From Pomphorhynchus laevis (taxonomy: Eukaryota; Acanthocephala; Palaeacanthocephala; Echinorhynchida; Pomphorhynchidae), in contig WNNJ02003589.1 in NCBI GenBank assembly GCA_012934845.2, positions 62,001 through 126,000 on the forward strand: a DNA stretch of 64,000 nt, given 5' to 3'. Each line of letters starts with the position of its first letter. The stretch's first letter is position 1. A program made the position numbers and the translations under genes. Positions 42,801 to 56,900 of this stretch are shown piece by piece. The notes beneath the pieces are model-generated. The model searched no databases. It was not told the origin of the DNA and saw only the letters and a list, made by a program, of their open reading frames with translations.

Positions 42801-42948
42801 AAACCTTGCGAACTCAAAGCTTAAAGGTATTGAAGCTAAGAAACGACGAAATAAATCTAATGCTGCAAATTCGTCGGACGAAGAAGACAGTTCTCGTTCT
42901 CTAGGAATTCGAAGAAAGTTTTCAAAATCAAAACGAAAAAGACATTAA
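36853..42948 (+). CDS. DDX47: DDX47/Rrp3-like DEAD-box RNA helicase, 10 exons
   Basis: Exons 36853-36933, 36984-37077, 37124-37312, 37694-37836, 37891-38010, 38063-38326, 42337-42413, 42457-42588, 42638-42716 and 42766-42948 join in frame to about 453 aa, the length of human DDX47. Motifs: Q-motif region ([15 protein letters not shown]), Walker A AETGSGKS (about 66-73), PTRELA, ATPGRL, DEAD at 172-175, SAT at 203-205, ATDVASRGLD and [11 protein letters not shown] (about 347-357). The run [18 protein letters not shown] and the tail rich in Lys/Arg ([12 protein letters not shown]) point to DDX47 rather than DDX49. In yeast and human the family acts in the nucleolus on 18S pre-rRNA. Intron 5 appears to use a GC donor (AAG|GCTTGT, 38011). 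Intron 6 is 4 kb of decayed PLE repeats. AATAAA lies near 42981. Confidence 0.92.
37431..37504. repeat. Two adjacent long hairpins in DDX47 intron 3
   Basis: The first is a 17-bp perfect stem with a one-base loop (arms 37431-37447 and 37449-37465, TTTTTTTGTGGGACGTT). The second has 15 pairs with one bulge (arms 37471-37485 and 37489-37504; AAAACAAACA, CCCTT, loop TAT). Both sit in otherwise plain AT-rich intron DNA. Confidence 0.85.
39730..42060 (+). repeat. Tandem series of decayed PLE 3' segments in DDX47 intron 6
   Basis: At least four related units begin at about 39736, 40195, 40505 and 41375. They share ATTCTATCAAATGAAGTGAT, TACCTGTCACGTA, TTTTATAAAAAAGGATAAT and ATTTCAATTTAAAAATATCA. 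One carries a GIY-YIG-like scrap ([13 protein letters not shown], 41225-41340). A 75-bp direct repeat lies at 40905-40978 and 41080-41152, and another pair at about 41715-41815 and 41880-42010. The same motifs occur beside PLE code at 61770-62140. All copies are old and broken. Confidence 0.65.
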
Positions 42949-44944
42949 CTTTTATATACATGTATTTTTGTGTATCCTTTAATAAAGTAACTGCTTTGTT
43001 AGTAACTTTTGTTAACTTTGTATGTAAGTTCTGTTACAAGTTAATAATAAACCTAATTCGATTGTATAGTTGTATGTTTGTATGATATCTTTAAATAATA
43101 GTATATTAATAAAATATTTATATGATTTAATATCATATAAAAATATCCCTATATATTAAATTTTTATTTAATGATTTTAATAAAAGAGGATTTCTATTAA
43201 TGAATTAAACAAAAGGTTTTTATATAATTTTAATATCACATTTTTATACGTTTTTATCTTTAAATTATACAATATTTGTTTAATAATTATATGATTTAAT
43301 ATCATTTTTTATTAGAGGAAAAAGATTTAAACCTCGTAAGTTCATTCATATATTGGCATCGTTTTTATTTAAGCTTAGACAAATGAAAAGTACCACAAGA
43401 ATAAAGTATTCTAATATTTTCTGTTTTTTATTTTCTTTGTCTTTTTTTATTTTTGAAAATTTATCTAAAATTAAAATATTAAAATTAAAAAATTTTTAAT
43501 TATTTAAATAATTGTGATAATTAAAAATGAATTACAAGATTAGCTACATCGCTATAAAAGATGAAATATAATAATCCTATAAGCACATAGAATTTTTAAA
43601 CTGCGATAACATATTTTTTTACAAAATGCTTGTGAGTTACTGTTGGATGCCGTTTCTTTTTAAACCCATTATTTTATCCTTAAAATCTGCAATAAAGTAA
43701 GCATCCGTTATCGCTTACTTCAGCTGAACTGTCGATAATGCATTTCATTATATTCTGTTAAAATTATATTCGTGTACTTGTTTCAAACACGTACTTTCTT
43801 GAAAATGGTCATTGTGTATTTTATTATTAAATTTTATTTTTTATAAAATTTTTAAAAATAACTTTTTGCGTGCGGATAATTTATTATGCCTAAGCAAAGG
43901 GATAATTTTTATTTAATAATTTTAAAGCAAAAGACTAAAAAGGTTTTTATTAAATAATTTTAATATCACATTTTTATACTATTTTATATTATGTTTATAT
44001 ACTTATCTTAAAACTAATTAATCATGTCATAATAAATCATGTAATCATTATCTTAATAATTATTACATGATTTACTATCATGTAAATATTTATCATTTAA
44101 TTTATAATTTTTATATATTATTCTTTATTATTAGTATTTTATACTATTTTAAATAGCTTTTGTAAATAGCTTTTGTTGTGAAAACAGTTATAACGTTTTC
44201 AAATTTAATACTTTTAATATTGAAAATAGTTTTATAAATTTACAGGAACGAAGAAATTAGTAAAAATAATTTATGAATTAATTTATTTTACTAATAATAA
44301 AAATAATTAGCAAAATAATTTATTTTTATTAATAATTTATGTTATTAATAAAAATAACAGTATTTCGATAGCATTTGCTATCATCTTTAGGAAAATTACA
44401 AACAGTTTGTTGAATAATTTGTCAGTAATTTTAGTGAAGATAATAGTAGGATTTTGAGTAAATTGTATGAATGTTCAACTTTATGCTTTTATTTTTAATA
44501 AACCGTTTTTAATAAGCTATTAAAAACGAGAGCTATTCAAATATTGTAATTTTTGGAATAAAACTAATTTCTTCGTTGCTTTAAACTCTAATAATTTCTT
44601 ATCAATTTAATAATTTTTTTAAATAATGTTATTCCATATATTTAATATATATATTTATATACAATATAAATATATAATATAAATATATATTTTAATATAT
44701 TGTAAATATTATAATATATAAATATTATGTTATAATATTTTTAACAATATTTATAATATTGTTGTACGACTAATTTAATATTTGAACAACGCTTTACGTC
44801 ATATAAATATCCTAATTGTACAATTTCTTAAAAATATTTAAAATTTCTAGATTTTAAATATCAAAAATCATAACCTTAAACAATTTTTCATAATGTACTA
44901 CAATTTTTAGATGTGTTTTTTGATATAGTTTACTTCTTATTACG
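42949..44944. other. Intergenic, AT-rich
   Basis: Separates DDX47 from the Tudor gene. It contains a palindrome GATAGCATTTGCTATC near 44370 next to ATCTTTAGGAAAAT, which resembles a PLE 3' UTR, and (AT)n runs at 44630-44760. No gene seen. Confidence 0.5.
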
Positions 44945-47900
44945 ATGCAGCCTATCAATATTAGTTTTTTGACGAGCAAGGTGGATTTATCAGTTTGGCA
45001 AGCAGTCTGCAAGCTATCTTCGTTAATCGATTTTCCACGTAAAATGTTCTATATATACAATATTTTGTAACTGATCCCATTTTTATTTAGCTGATTATTG
45101 GATTCCAGAGCAAAAGTTGAGCACTGATAAAATTTATAACGTTGTTGTATCGTCATTCAAAGATATCTATAATTTTTGGATTCAGTTGATAGACGATACC
45201 AGTAATAAGGAATTTATTAAAATGATGGAAAACATGAAGTAATATAAAGCGAATGTTTGTCAATGCTAATCGTTATTTTAAAGTATCGAATTAATGCATC
45301 AGACTGGGCAAAGTGACAATTTAAAACTTAATCATATTTATGCTGTTAATCACCCTGTAGACAAGTGTTGGTACAGAGCCGAACTGCTTGCAAGACCATC
45401 TGGTAAGTTCCAGTTATATGTGACACTTGCGTTCAGTCTGCTAATTCTTATTAATCCATTATATTCCAAATATTGTACTTTAAAATAAAGTAAAATATTT
45501 TCTTGGTTTCTATATAACTATCTAATCGAAAATGGAAGGAGATTCTAGGTTTAGTGTGTATTATAAACGATAAGTACATGGAAAAATCTTCTGCAATAAT
45601 ACACTGCTTTCACACATCTATTTATGTATGAAACAAAATTTTATTGAAGAAATTTCTACAGTTTTTCTATAATGTGTTATATATAAATTTGTATTTATCC
45701 GCAAAACATTATTTGAAAACTATAAGATTTTGTTATCAGTCATTGGTTTAGGTTTTCGATTTCTTGCAATTCTTACTTCTATCGTTTATTATTTAGTGAC
45801 TTTACCTTTCATTTAGCAGTGGGTCATGTTAAACTTTAGAATATAGTTTTTTATAATCCTTTACTATCAAATTACCCGTTTAGTATAGAATATTAGTAAT
45901 TATATATAGAATATATATAATATATAACTCCTGTCTGGCAACATGGTATGTATTTTGTTTTAAAGGTAATATATGGAAACCGATTTGTTTTATATGAAGT
46001 AAGAAAAACAAATTGTTAGTGGATAATTAAATATGCATAAGGAATATAAAATAAATATAATATAAATAAGGAAACCGTATTGCTTTGTAATAATCGCAAG
46101 GTGCACATCGGTTTTGTAAATGCTATAATAAATAATATATAATTATATATAGTATCACTATCACGACCCCAATATATTTGGATAATCACATGATAATCTT
46201 CATACTTTTTATTTTTTTAAGAACATTGGATATATTACTAATAGTAATATCACCTTCATATGTAAAAATAGATTGGCATTCGACACAAAGTATAAAGTAA
46301 CGGAATATTGTTTAAATTCATAATTAAAATCTATAGTTTATTATCTAATATAGAATATTTTATGATGATATTTATGTTTATAATAAAGAATAGGGGGAGT
46401 AAGTTTAATGTTGGTTTTATTGAATCTTTTCTAGGCTGATGTGAATTATTTTTCATATAGCAAATGAATACATCTGTCGTCTTATTGACTTTGGTGAATT
46501 GATTAAAGTTAATCAGATATATATGCTCCAACGAAAGTTTTTATCAGTCCCTCGACAAGCAATCCAATGCTGCTTGGACAGGGTTTCATATATGTTGTGT
46601 TCGTTCTAAACTTGAAATTGCTTTTCAGGTATTGATAAGATCAGATAAACTTACTAACATGCATAATATTCAAATAAGGCGACATCTATTGGGATCCAGT
46701 AATGTGTCAATAATGGTAAAGAACAAGCTGAGGCAATGCTATTGTGTGGACATGTATATCAAAAACAATGTAAAACTTTAACTTATTTTTGTTTGTGCTT
46801 TTCAGGAATTTGTATATAATTCGTAATTCTTCTTAATATTAACAAATATTAAGTATTTATATTAAGTATTATATAATTAATATAAAAAATATTTAATTTT
46901 ATTAAATATTAAAATTCATTTTTTAATAATTTAACGATATATTTAATAATCCTCTAAAAACAATTTATCTAACGTTATGTAGATGTAGTCGGTATTTAGC
47001 CAACGATTGTTTATTAAAAGTTCGGATAAGGGTGTTATTCTTAAAGTCTTCTATTCTTGAAAATACGGGTAATATTTATATTATTTGATAAAAATTGATA
47101 AATTTTGTTCTTTAATTGAATAGTAACTTATACGCTTTCCTTAAAATTAAGATATTGTTTCATAGGAAATACATCCTATTTGTTTTTGAACCATCTTTAA
47201 AATTTTCGTTCCTTTTTAGACTTCCAGAGATACACTGATATTACTTAAAACAGCTATTTTTCTATACCTAATAACAAATATATTAAATTGACCTTAAATT
47301 GATGGTTCGTTTCATAGCAAACCGTTGATTAATTAATGTTTGCGTGATGGAAATGTTTAAAATTGCACGCTTGTAATACAAATTATAGGTTTTACAGTTA
47401 AGATTGATATTTTAGTACACAGGATGTCCCATCTTCAGTGAAATGAGCATAATGAACCGTTTTTAAATTGTTGATAATGATCCATTATAGATAAATAATT
47501 ATTGGAGCTGGATCAAAGAATATATGAAATTATTTTTGATATTTCGCTAACTTCTCTTAGCATCTTTAGATACTAACGAAGATGAATATGCTAACAGAAA
47601 TTAGCAAAATATCAAAAATAATTTCATCTCTTCTTTAATCCAGCTCCAATAATTATTTATAATGAACAGTAATGCCTTGATTTTTAATTTTTTATATAAA
47701 TATATAAGTTTATTATCATCGTTGTTTCGTCCATCAGCATGCACTATATTGACGATAAACATGGTGGTCCTCTATCAGATTGAAATGATGCATTGAAATC
47801 GTCTTGTTGGTAGTCGGTTGAATTTCATTTTGTTGAGATATTTCCGGACCTCTTTGACAAACTTGTATTTTAGCTGGCTACATTATAGCTTCAGCTATCA

Positions 47901-50900
47901 GGTCGCATTACAACAGAAAGCATGCTGTCCAGACAACTCCACAGGGCGGACTCATCAGTGGACGTCTCTGTATCATCGTTGTTTCGTCCCTCAGCATGCA
48001 CTATATTGACGATAAACATGGTGGTCCTCCATCAGATTGAAATGAGTCATTGAAATCGTCTTGTTGGTAGTCAGTTGAATTTCATTTTGTTGAGATATTT
48101 CAGGATCTCTTTGACAAACTTGTATTTTAGCTGGCTACATAATAGCCTCAGCTATCAGGTCGCATTACAACAGAAAGCATGCTGTCCAGACAACTCCACA
48201 GGGCGGACTTATCAGTGGACGTCCCTGTATCATCGTTGTTTCGTCCCTCTGCATGCAGTATATTGACGATAAACATGGTGGTTCTCCATCAGAGGACCAC
48301 CAATACAAGTTAGTCGAAGCGGTCCGGAAATATCTCAACAAAATATCATTAAATAGCATATAGCCATATGTTTGTCAGTATTTTTCATATATTTACTTAA
48401 ATTCTTGTTATTACTTAAGATGTAAAAATATAGATAAAGTAGCTGCAGCTAATTTTATTTTCACTTTTTTATACATGAACAGTTTAATTGCTAAGATTTT
48501 ATATCATTCTCGAAATTGATTTAATTCTATTTTACCGAATTTTCTGAATAATTTAGAATTATGCTAAATTTGTCCTTGAACCAAGTGAACTTGTAACATT
48601 TGTGGATGACCAACAGTTTGTAAAACAATTCATACTAATGAAAAGTGACTTAGATGGTACATACCTTACGGTATTTTTTGAGCAAAGCCTTCTATGTATT
48701 CAATGGTATTGTATATAAATATTATGTATTTTGTAATGAAAGGACTTAGAGTTTAGTGTGTGATATTTTATGTCACCTTCTTTGCATAAGTATTTTTTAT
48801 CTAAAAGTAAAAAATAAAAAAAAACTTTATTTTTAATGTTAAAAATAAATGGAGTTTAGTGTGTTACATATTTTTTTCTCTCTTTGAATAAATATCTTAT
48901 ATATTTATAATTTTTAACGTAAATTTTAAATTAAAAATAAAAGGACTTGGAGTTTAGTGTGTTTGGCATAATTTTTCTACGTAATTTTTAAATTAAAAAT
49001 ACAAGGACTTGGAGTTTAGTGTGTTTGTCATATTTTTTGTCACCCTCTTGGCATAATCTGTTTTATATTTATAATTTTTCACGTAATTTTTAAAGTAAAT
49101 TTTTTTTATTTTAATTAAATTATTATATTAATTTAATTTTTATTTATTTAATACATAAACGTTAATATATTTAATTTTCATGATAACGACGTGTACTCTA
49201 ATGAGTTTAGGAATGTATTGCATGTAATAATTTATTATATAATGAATAATAAATGTCTATTATGTATTATGCGTTATATATTTTTTAATCAACAGGTTGT
49301 TATATATTTTATAACAACCTTCACTTATAATACTTTTAATTTTATGGTTTTATCTGAAATGGAGTCACTGGATTGTTGAAATGTTGTAGTTTTTACTGAT
49401 CACTAAATGAGCAACAATTCGTCATCAATAACAGCCTTCACTTATAATATAAAGCTTAAACTTATAATCGTTTGTTTAATATTGTAATATTATTTTTTCC
49501 GATTGTGACACGATATTATTCTCACAGGTATTGTTCCTATTCTTGACACATCAGGACGCTACTAATCAGTCTGGGTGGGTCTCATCAGCTGCTGACACAG
49601 ACCTACATTTCACTTTTCGACCCTTATTAGCTGCTTACTCCGTACACTTGTGCTGATTTGAACTCAGGACGTCTGCATCGCGATTTAACGCTACATCTAC
49701 TAGGCTGGCTTCTCCAGTGGTGTAGATATACATTTCTATATATTACTTTTGTTATTATAATATTAAAGTGAAAATTTTGTAAACGACATCAAGCGATAAT
49801 TTCAAATAGTGATATCAAAACGATGATATCGAATAAATGTAAAAATTCATTTGACTGTTATTTATTTATAGTGGCAAATGCAGCCTATGCGCGCTTACAA
49901 GCCACAGAAAAAAATAACAAACAACTAAGAAAACAAAAAATATAATGTAAAATAAAATGTTGATGAAAAAATAATAAAGAGAAAACAGGTATATTGAAGA
50001 TAAAGGGTATGAATGGAATGTGACAAGTCGTCAGGGGGAAATGTTGATTAGATCGTTGAAGAGGTATGATAGAATTGTAAGTTCGATAAGATGTTGATGG
50101 AATGGATTTCATGATGTGCAGGAGAAGCCATATTGCAGGAATGTAGACGTTGTATGGAGAGTGGTAGCGAGGAGGAAGAACTGACGTATGCTGGCAAAGA
50201 ATTTTTTGCAAATGGAGGAGAGACGATAAAAAAAGCGGAGGCTATAGTTGATGGAGTGCGGAGGCCATAGTTGAAGCGGTGAAGACGCAAGAGAACACGA
50301 GCAACAGAGTTTATGATACGTTGGAGATGTAAAATTGCAGAATTGGAAGAGTTGGCAAATAAGCTAGGGCAATAATCAATTCTGGGAAATAGGAGAGACG
50401 ACATAAGAACGAGACAAGAGCGGAAGTCGATCAGCCTACGAATACGACGGAGATCATAAAGAAATAAGAAAGAAGCGCGAACTTTGTCATTAACAAAATG
50501 TTTGAGTGAAAGGAAATCATCGAAGTGAAAACATAAAAAATCATATTGTTAACGATTGGGATAACGATCGAATTAACATATAAAATCGGCGGAGTTATTT
50601 CGAGGTGATGAGGGATGATCTACATTATTTTGAACTTTTCGGGATTAAAATATTGATGATCTACATTATTTTTGAACTTTTCGGGATAACGAAGAGAGGA
50701 AAGATGGTTGGAGATAGACATAAAACAATTTCTGGCGTAAGTAGCGATGTCGTGGATACAGAGATGATGTGCATGAGAGTAGAGGAGGATATCATCGTCA
50801 TACTGCATCAGAAAAAAGTTATAGTCACGAGTTATATACGACAAGTCTCCGAGAAAGCAGAAAAGAAGACGACATAAAACGGGGCCTTGTGGGACACCGT

Positions 50901-53900
50901 GCGAGATGGAAGATATAGATGAAGAGGAGTTTGAATGAACACAAAAAGAGTGTTTGGAGAGATAACATGTGAGCCATGCTACAGTATGAACTGAGAAACC
51001 ACATTCGTGACGAAGCCGAAATAGTAGAACAGAATGATTAACAATATTAAAAGCAGAAGACAGGTCGAGATAGATTACGACAGTACATAGTTTCATATCG
51101 CGGGCTTGAAGTAGATCATCGAAAACGTTTCGCCAAACAAGTTCAGTAGAGTGATTAGAACGGAAGACAGATTGAAAAAGGGGTAAAAATTTGAGGAAAC
51201 AATGTATATATTGACTTGATGTAACACAAGACGCTTAAGGAGTTTAGATAAGGTCAGAATAAGACCAGCATTTGTTCTCAATGGAGAAAATATCATAACA
51301 TGTGTTTCTTTGAAAGTTCAACAAGACAGTCAGAAATATCACACTTTATTTATATTTAATTCGTATTTATTTCGATCGGTAAACATGGGACCGTAAAACA
51401 AGGTGATCGAGACTGTAGAATTTCTGTAATTATCATAAAGTAACTATGATGTCATCAAGTCGTTCACGTATTTCTTCTATAATAACAGCAGGGTTCAATC
51501 GCTAAATGAGAAACAGTACGGATAGGATTAAGAAACATATCAAATAGATGTATATGTTCATCTGAGGATTGTAAATACTTTGCTAACCTTTATAGTAAAT
51601 ATTACCTCTTTGTTAATAATCTTTGTCAATATTACATCTTGTTACTGTAAGATTAAATATTTTTGTGTTGGTTCCCTGGCACTCACTATGTGTTCTAGAA
51701 GGGCTAAATTTTCACTAGATTTTTCAATTCTTTTAAAATTATAATTAAAACTTATGTTGCATACTTATGTCGAATGACTATTTAATCAGATTTAATATTT
51801 TAGGTGACCGTAAATAAACTATTTAATTGTGATAAATACGAATGTAAAATTAAAGCGTTTTTCATTCAAATTATTTCAGTGATTTTTATTCGGCTATACA
51901 AATTTTGGCTTAATTCTTTTCCCGTCAGAAATACTAAACCAATGCATTATTCCGATACAACATTATTTTTTGCTAATTTTCAAGCAAGTTTGATAAATTG
52001 TTTCGATTTCTTATATTGGAAAAGTATAAATCGACAAAATATTATTAAAATTTTAAAAATTTATGGATAATAAATAATATACTTTGTATTAGAATAAGAT
52101 ACTCCAGATAATCAAATTTCATGAGAGGAAATACGTCATTAGATGTATTTCAAAAACGATAAAAATTAAAAATTTAATATCATTAAATATCATTTTATGT
52201 AATATAATTATATAATATATAATATTAATATTTAAATATAAATGTTTAATATTATAATATTCATATTTATATAATATTAGTTCATATTATTTTATTATCA
52301 TATCATTTTTTAACATTAAAAAATATCAATATTACAAAATATCATTAAAATAAATTTAAATTTATTAAGGCAACAATTTCTATGGATAATAAATAATATA
52401 CTTGGTATTAGAATAAGATACTTGATAATCAAATTTCATCATAGGAAATACGTCGTATGTTATTTATTAGTCAAATCATAAAAATTGACTTTTCAAATTT
52501 TAATTATAAATTTTATCTTTTTGTAAATATTAATTATATAAAATCTTATATGATTATTTGTTATTTATTATTTATCGTTATTTTTAATTTATACATAGTA
52601 TATAATACCTAGATTCAGGTATCTGATCTAATTTGTTGAAATTGGCTTTTATTTTAAATTACAATTTTAAATTTTATTGTTATATAAATATAAATTGTAT
52701 AAAATCTTATATAATTATTTATTAATTATCTTCATTTTATTTATTAAAAAATGAAATTTATACGTAGATTCAGTTTTAATAGTTTTAATTTTTATAAAAT
52801 AATAAATAAACTATTTATTATTGTGACCGCAAATAAACTATTTAATTGTGATAAATACAAATGTAAGATTAAAACGTTTTTCATTCAAAATACAAATATT
52901 TATATTTGTACTTTAAATAATAATAAAAAATAATACATATCCGAGAAGTATTATTATGCCTCTGCCGCTTTCCGGCGCCGGGGCAAATTAAGGTGTCATT
53001 TATCTAGATGCCTGCTCAAAGTATGCGCCGTAGGAAGATTCATTCTATCTAGCCGATATTCACATAATGCCCACTCAGCTGTAGGATAAGCTGTAGTGAC
53101 ATGTGTACCTTTTAAAACACTACGCAAATAGACTTGATCAAAATCCACTTAAATATATCTTTTTAAAATTTAAAAATTTTAAATATTTAAAATTTTTAAA
53201 TATTTAAAAATTTTAAATATATAATTTTAACGAGAAAATATATAATTTTAACGGAGAAAGCAGATAATAAGGGTCGAAACGTGAAATGTAGGTCTGGGTC
53301 AGCAGCTGATGAGACCCACCCAGACTGATTAGTAGCGTCCTGCTGTATCAAAAATAAGATCAATACCTGTGAGGATAATATCGTGCCACAATCGGAAAAA
53401 TTTCAGCTCACAGATGCAATCAAATACAATTAAAAACATTCATTGCAAGTGGCAGCATGAAAAACGGGTGATCCGGCTAGCGGATCACACACATCGGGTA
53501 GGTTTCTAATAGATCGTTAGAATACGATCCCCTACCAAAAGTAATATACAGAAATGTATATCTACACCACTGGAGCAGCCAGCCTAGTGGATGTTGCGTT
53601 GAATCACGATACAGACGTCCTGAGTCCAAATCCGATCAGCATCAGTCAACGGAGAAAGCAGATAATAAGGGTCGAAACGTGAAATGTAGGTCTGGGTCAG
53701 CAGCTGATGAGACCCACCCAGACTGATTAGTAGCGTCCTGCTGTATTAAAAGTAATATCAATACCTGTGAGGATAATATCGTGCCACAATCGGAAAATTT
53801 TTAGCTCACAGATGCAATCAAATACAATTAAAAACATTCATTGCAAGTGGCAGCATGAAAAACGGGTGATCCGGCTAGCGGATCACACACATCGGGTAGG

Positions 53901-56900
53901 TTTCTAATAGATCGTTAGAATACGATCCCCTACCAAAAGTAATATACAGAAATGTATATCTACACCACTGGAGCAGCCAGCCTAGTGGATGTTGCGTTGA
54001 ATCACGATACAGACGTCCTGAGTTCAAATCCGATCAGCATCAGTCAACGGAGAAAGCAGATAATAAGGGTCGAAACGTGAAATGTAGGTCTGGGTCAGCA
54101 GCTGATGAGACCCACCCAGACTGATTAGTAGCGTCCTGCTGTATTAAAAGTAATATCAATACCTGTGAGGATAATATCGTGCCACAATCGGAAAAATTTT
54201 AGCTCACAGATGTAATCAAATACAATATAATTTTAAATAAATATCATAAATATTTATTTGTAAATATTTATGTATTCATTTTTACTGCAATCTGAACAGC
54301 ATTTGTTCCCACATGGGCAAAAGCAATTAAAGCAGCTGGTTAGAATGATGTTTATAAAATTAAGTTTTTGTTTTTTATAGCAACGCTTATCAGGGTATTT
54401 TTTAAATCATTTCTCAATTATTCCTACATATTTTATCATTTTGATTAGGCACAGTAAAACAGCAGGACTTGATATCAAGTCCATCTACTTTGATATGGCA
54501 AATTATTTTTAATAATATTTAAATGAAAACTTTAAGTTCGTTAAATTAGTTTAATTTTCTAAAAACTTACCACGTTTATCATCAGAATATGAAAATTGTT
54601 CAAATTTCTGTATACAATTGTTCAAGTTATCATCGGTTTAATAAATTGTTAGAAAATTCCTTTTAAATTTTATTTTCGTAACTCTAATTTTCTTCTCCTC
54701 TTTAATAGTTTTGCACTTATTATGTTTCGTACTTAGAACTATTTGATAAATTAATAATTAAATTATTTCCTTGTTAGTTAGCAATACATATTTATTTAAG
54801 AGAAATTAAATACCTACGTTTTTTTATTCATTGAATAGACAATACTCTACTATTTTATACAGTAAATCATGATGCATTAGTTTAATGATAATTTTAAATG
54901 TTTTTTTCTACAGATGTATTTAGTTTTATGCCGTTTTTTAACTATTTGTAGTTTTCCATTTGAAAATATGCTGATTTACATATTCTATCTGGGATAACTA
55001 ATTTTGTATATTGTATTTTTTAGCAGGGCTTTCTGATTTACATTACAGTGAAAGTTTGGCTAAGTATTTACAACCCTCAGATGAATATATACATCTATTT
55101 GAAATGTTTGCCAATCCTATTATTACAGAAGATTCTCATTCCGCAATTGAACCATGTTGTGATGACGTTGTGATGGAAGAAATACGTGAGCGACTTGATG
55201 ACATCATAGTTGACAATGATGGTAGTTACTTTATGATAATTACGGAAATTCTACAGTTTCGACCACCGATGTTTTACGGTCACATGTTTCCAGATCGAGA
55301 TAAATACGAATTGCTGATTTCTAATATGATTCAAGAAGCTACAATGATATATCAATCAAGTAATGATATTTCTGACTGCCTTGTTAACATTTCAAAGATG
55401 CAAATGTTTGTTACTATTGATAATGACAGTGATGAAATTGTTCGTGTTGCACTTAAGAAGGTTGACGACCATATTATGGTCAAGTCTCTAGACTACGGTC
55501 ATAGTTGGATTTGGAATGAACGATCACGCTTAATTCCGATTGTTTCAGATATTTTACCCATGGCAAAATTGTTTACTCTATGTGGTGTCCCTGAAGATAC
55601 TGAAAATTTGTATTCAAAATTTGTTGAATTCGCAAGTTCGTCTTCTATTCTACACGCCATTTTAATAAATGATAAGAGCAAAAGGTTTGTGTTTTGCAAA
55701 AATTTTCGCTCACTTGTATAAATATTAATACTTAATATCTAACAAAATATTAAATATAAAAATATTTTATTTTTATTCTAAAATTAATTTAAATGTATTT
55801 TTATATTATGCTTAATGGCATGCCGTTATCATTATCAATAATGATAACGATTATTATCATGATAATAATTTTTTTATCCAAAAATATTATTCAAAAATAA
55901 TTTACAAATATGATTCCCTCAAATGGGCCTATGAACAAGTGAAAAATATATAATTTACCAAAGTCAATGATTTGTTGACTTTGTTGACTACGAATTCCGG
56001 ACCGGCCGTCTTGCCCTATGCACATTGAATTTGCCCCGTTAGCGTAATCGCCAATTCACATCTGATCTTGTTCATATATTAGCTGTAACCAACATTTGAG
56101 TTCGTAGCAAATTTTGCTGTTAGCCTTCTAATAAGATCGTTTGCCTGCCCCTCCCGGGGCAGGTGTTGTACATGTAATTTTTATAAATAAAAATTACATT
56201 TTTATAAAATATTTGTATATATTCATGATTTTCGGTTCAATTCATAATCGAAATGTGTTGACAAATCAATATATAACTTATCAGTTTGATTGCCTTGTCT
56301 ACTACATCTAAAATCGGAAAAGAAACTTTTTAATATTTAAATTTTAATATAACAGGATGGCCGAGTGGTCTAAGGCCTCCATGCTCAAAAAGATATTTAA
56401 ATTTTATATCTGGACTGTAAATAGTTTTCTTTTAAGCTCTGATTACCTAATTACATCCGCACTTACTGAAAAGCCATTGCCGATTTTGCTAATAAATCCA
56501 TTTACACAATTAAATCATTATCAGGCCATCCTTAATTTGAACAACCCAGAAAATCATCCCGTGACAGAAAATTGTTGTGAAATAAGTACTGATTTGGTAG
56601 AAGAAATACAGCAAGCAGTTCCGAAATACGTTTCCGGAAAAGGTATCAAATAATCGCCTGTGATTTGTTATTTATTATTGTAGAGTAAGAAATTAAATCG
56701 GATGCTGTTCCCGTACTTGCTAATTACTGCGATTTCGATGGTGATCTGCCTCCTATAAATACATGGACCATCGCCCAGATTATGCATTTTGTTGATGGCA
56801 CAAATATAATTTATGTTTCATTTCCATTTGGATTTCAAAGCGAATCATCGATAAAGGATGCAAGTTGTAAGTATCAAAAAAAAGCAAAATTCAAATTTTG

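Noticed and set aside
47818-48266. Two near-identical 63-codon proteins
   Set aside because: They are successive units of the 257-bp satellite; no start context or domain supports coding.
56354-56430. Complete tRNA-Leu gene
   Set aside because: No 3' half with a T-arm was found within 300 bases; only the 5' half is supported.
56357-56653. Separate 98-codon gene starting MAEWSKAS
   Set aside because: Its start is tRNA-Leu sequence read as protein; the real coding part begins at 56437 as exon 8 of the Tudor gene in matching phase.
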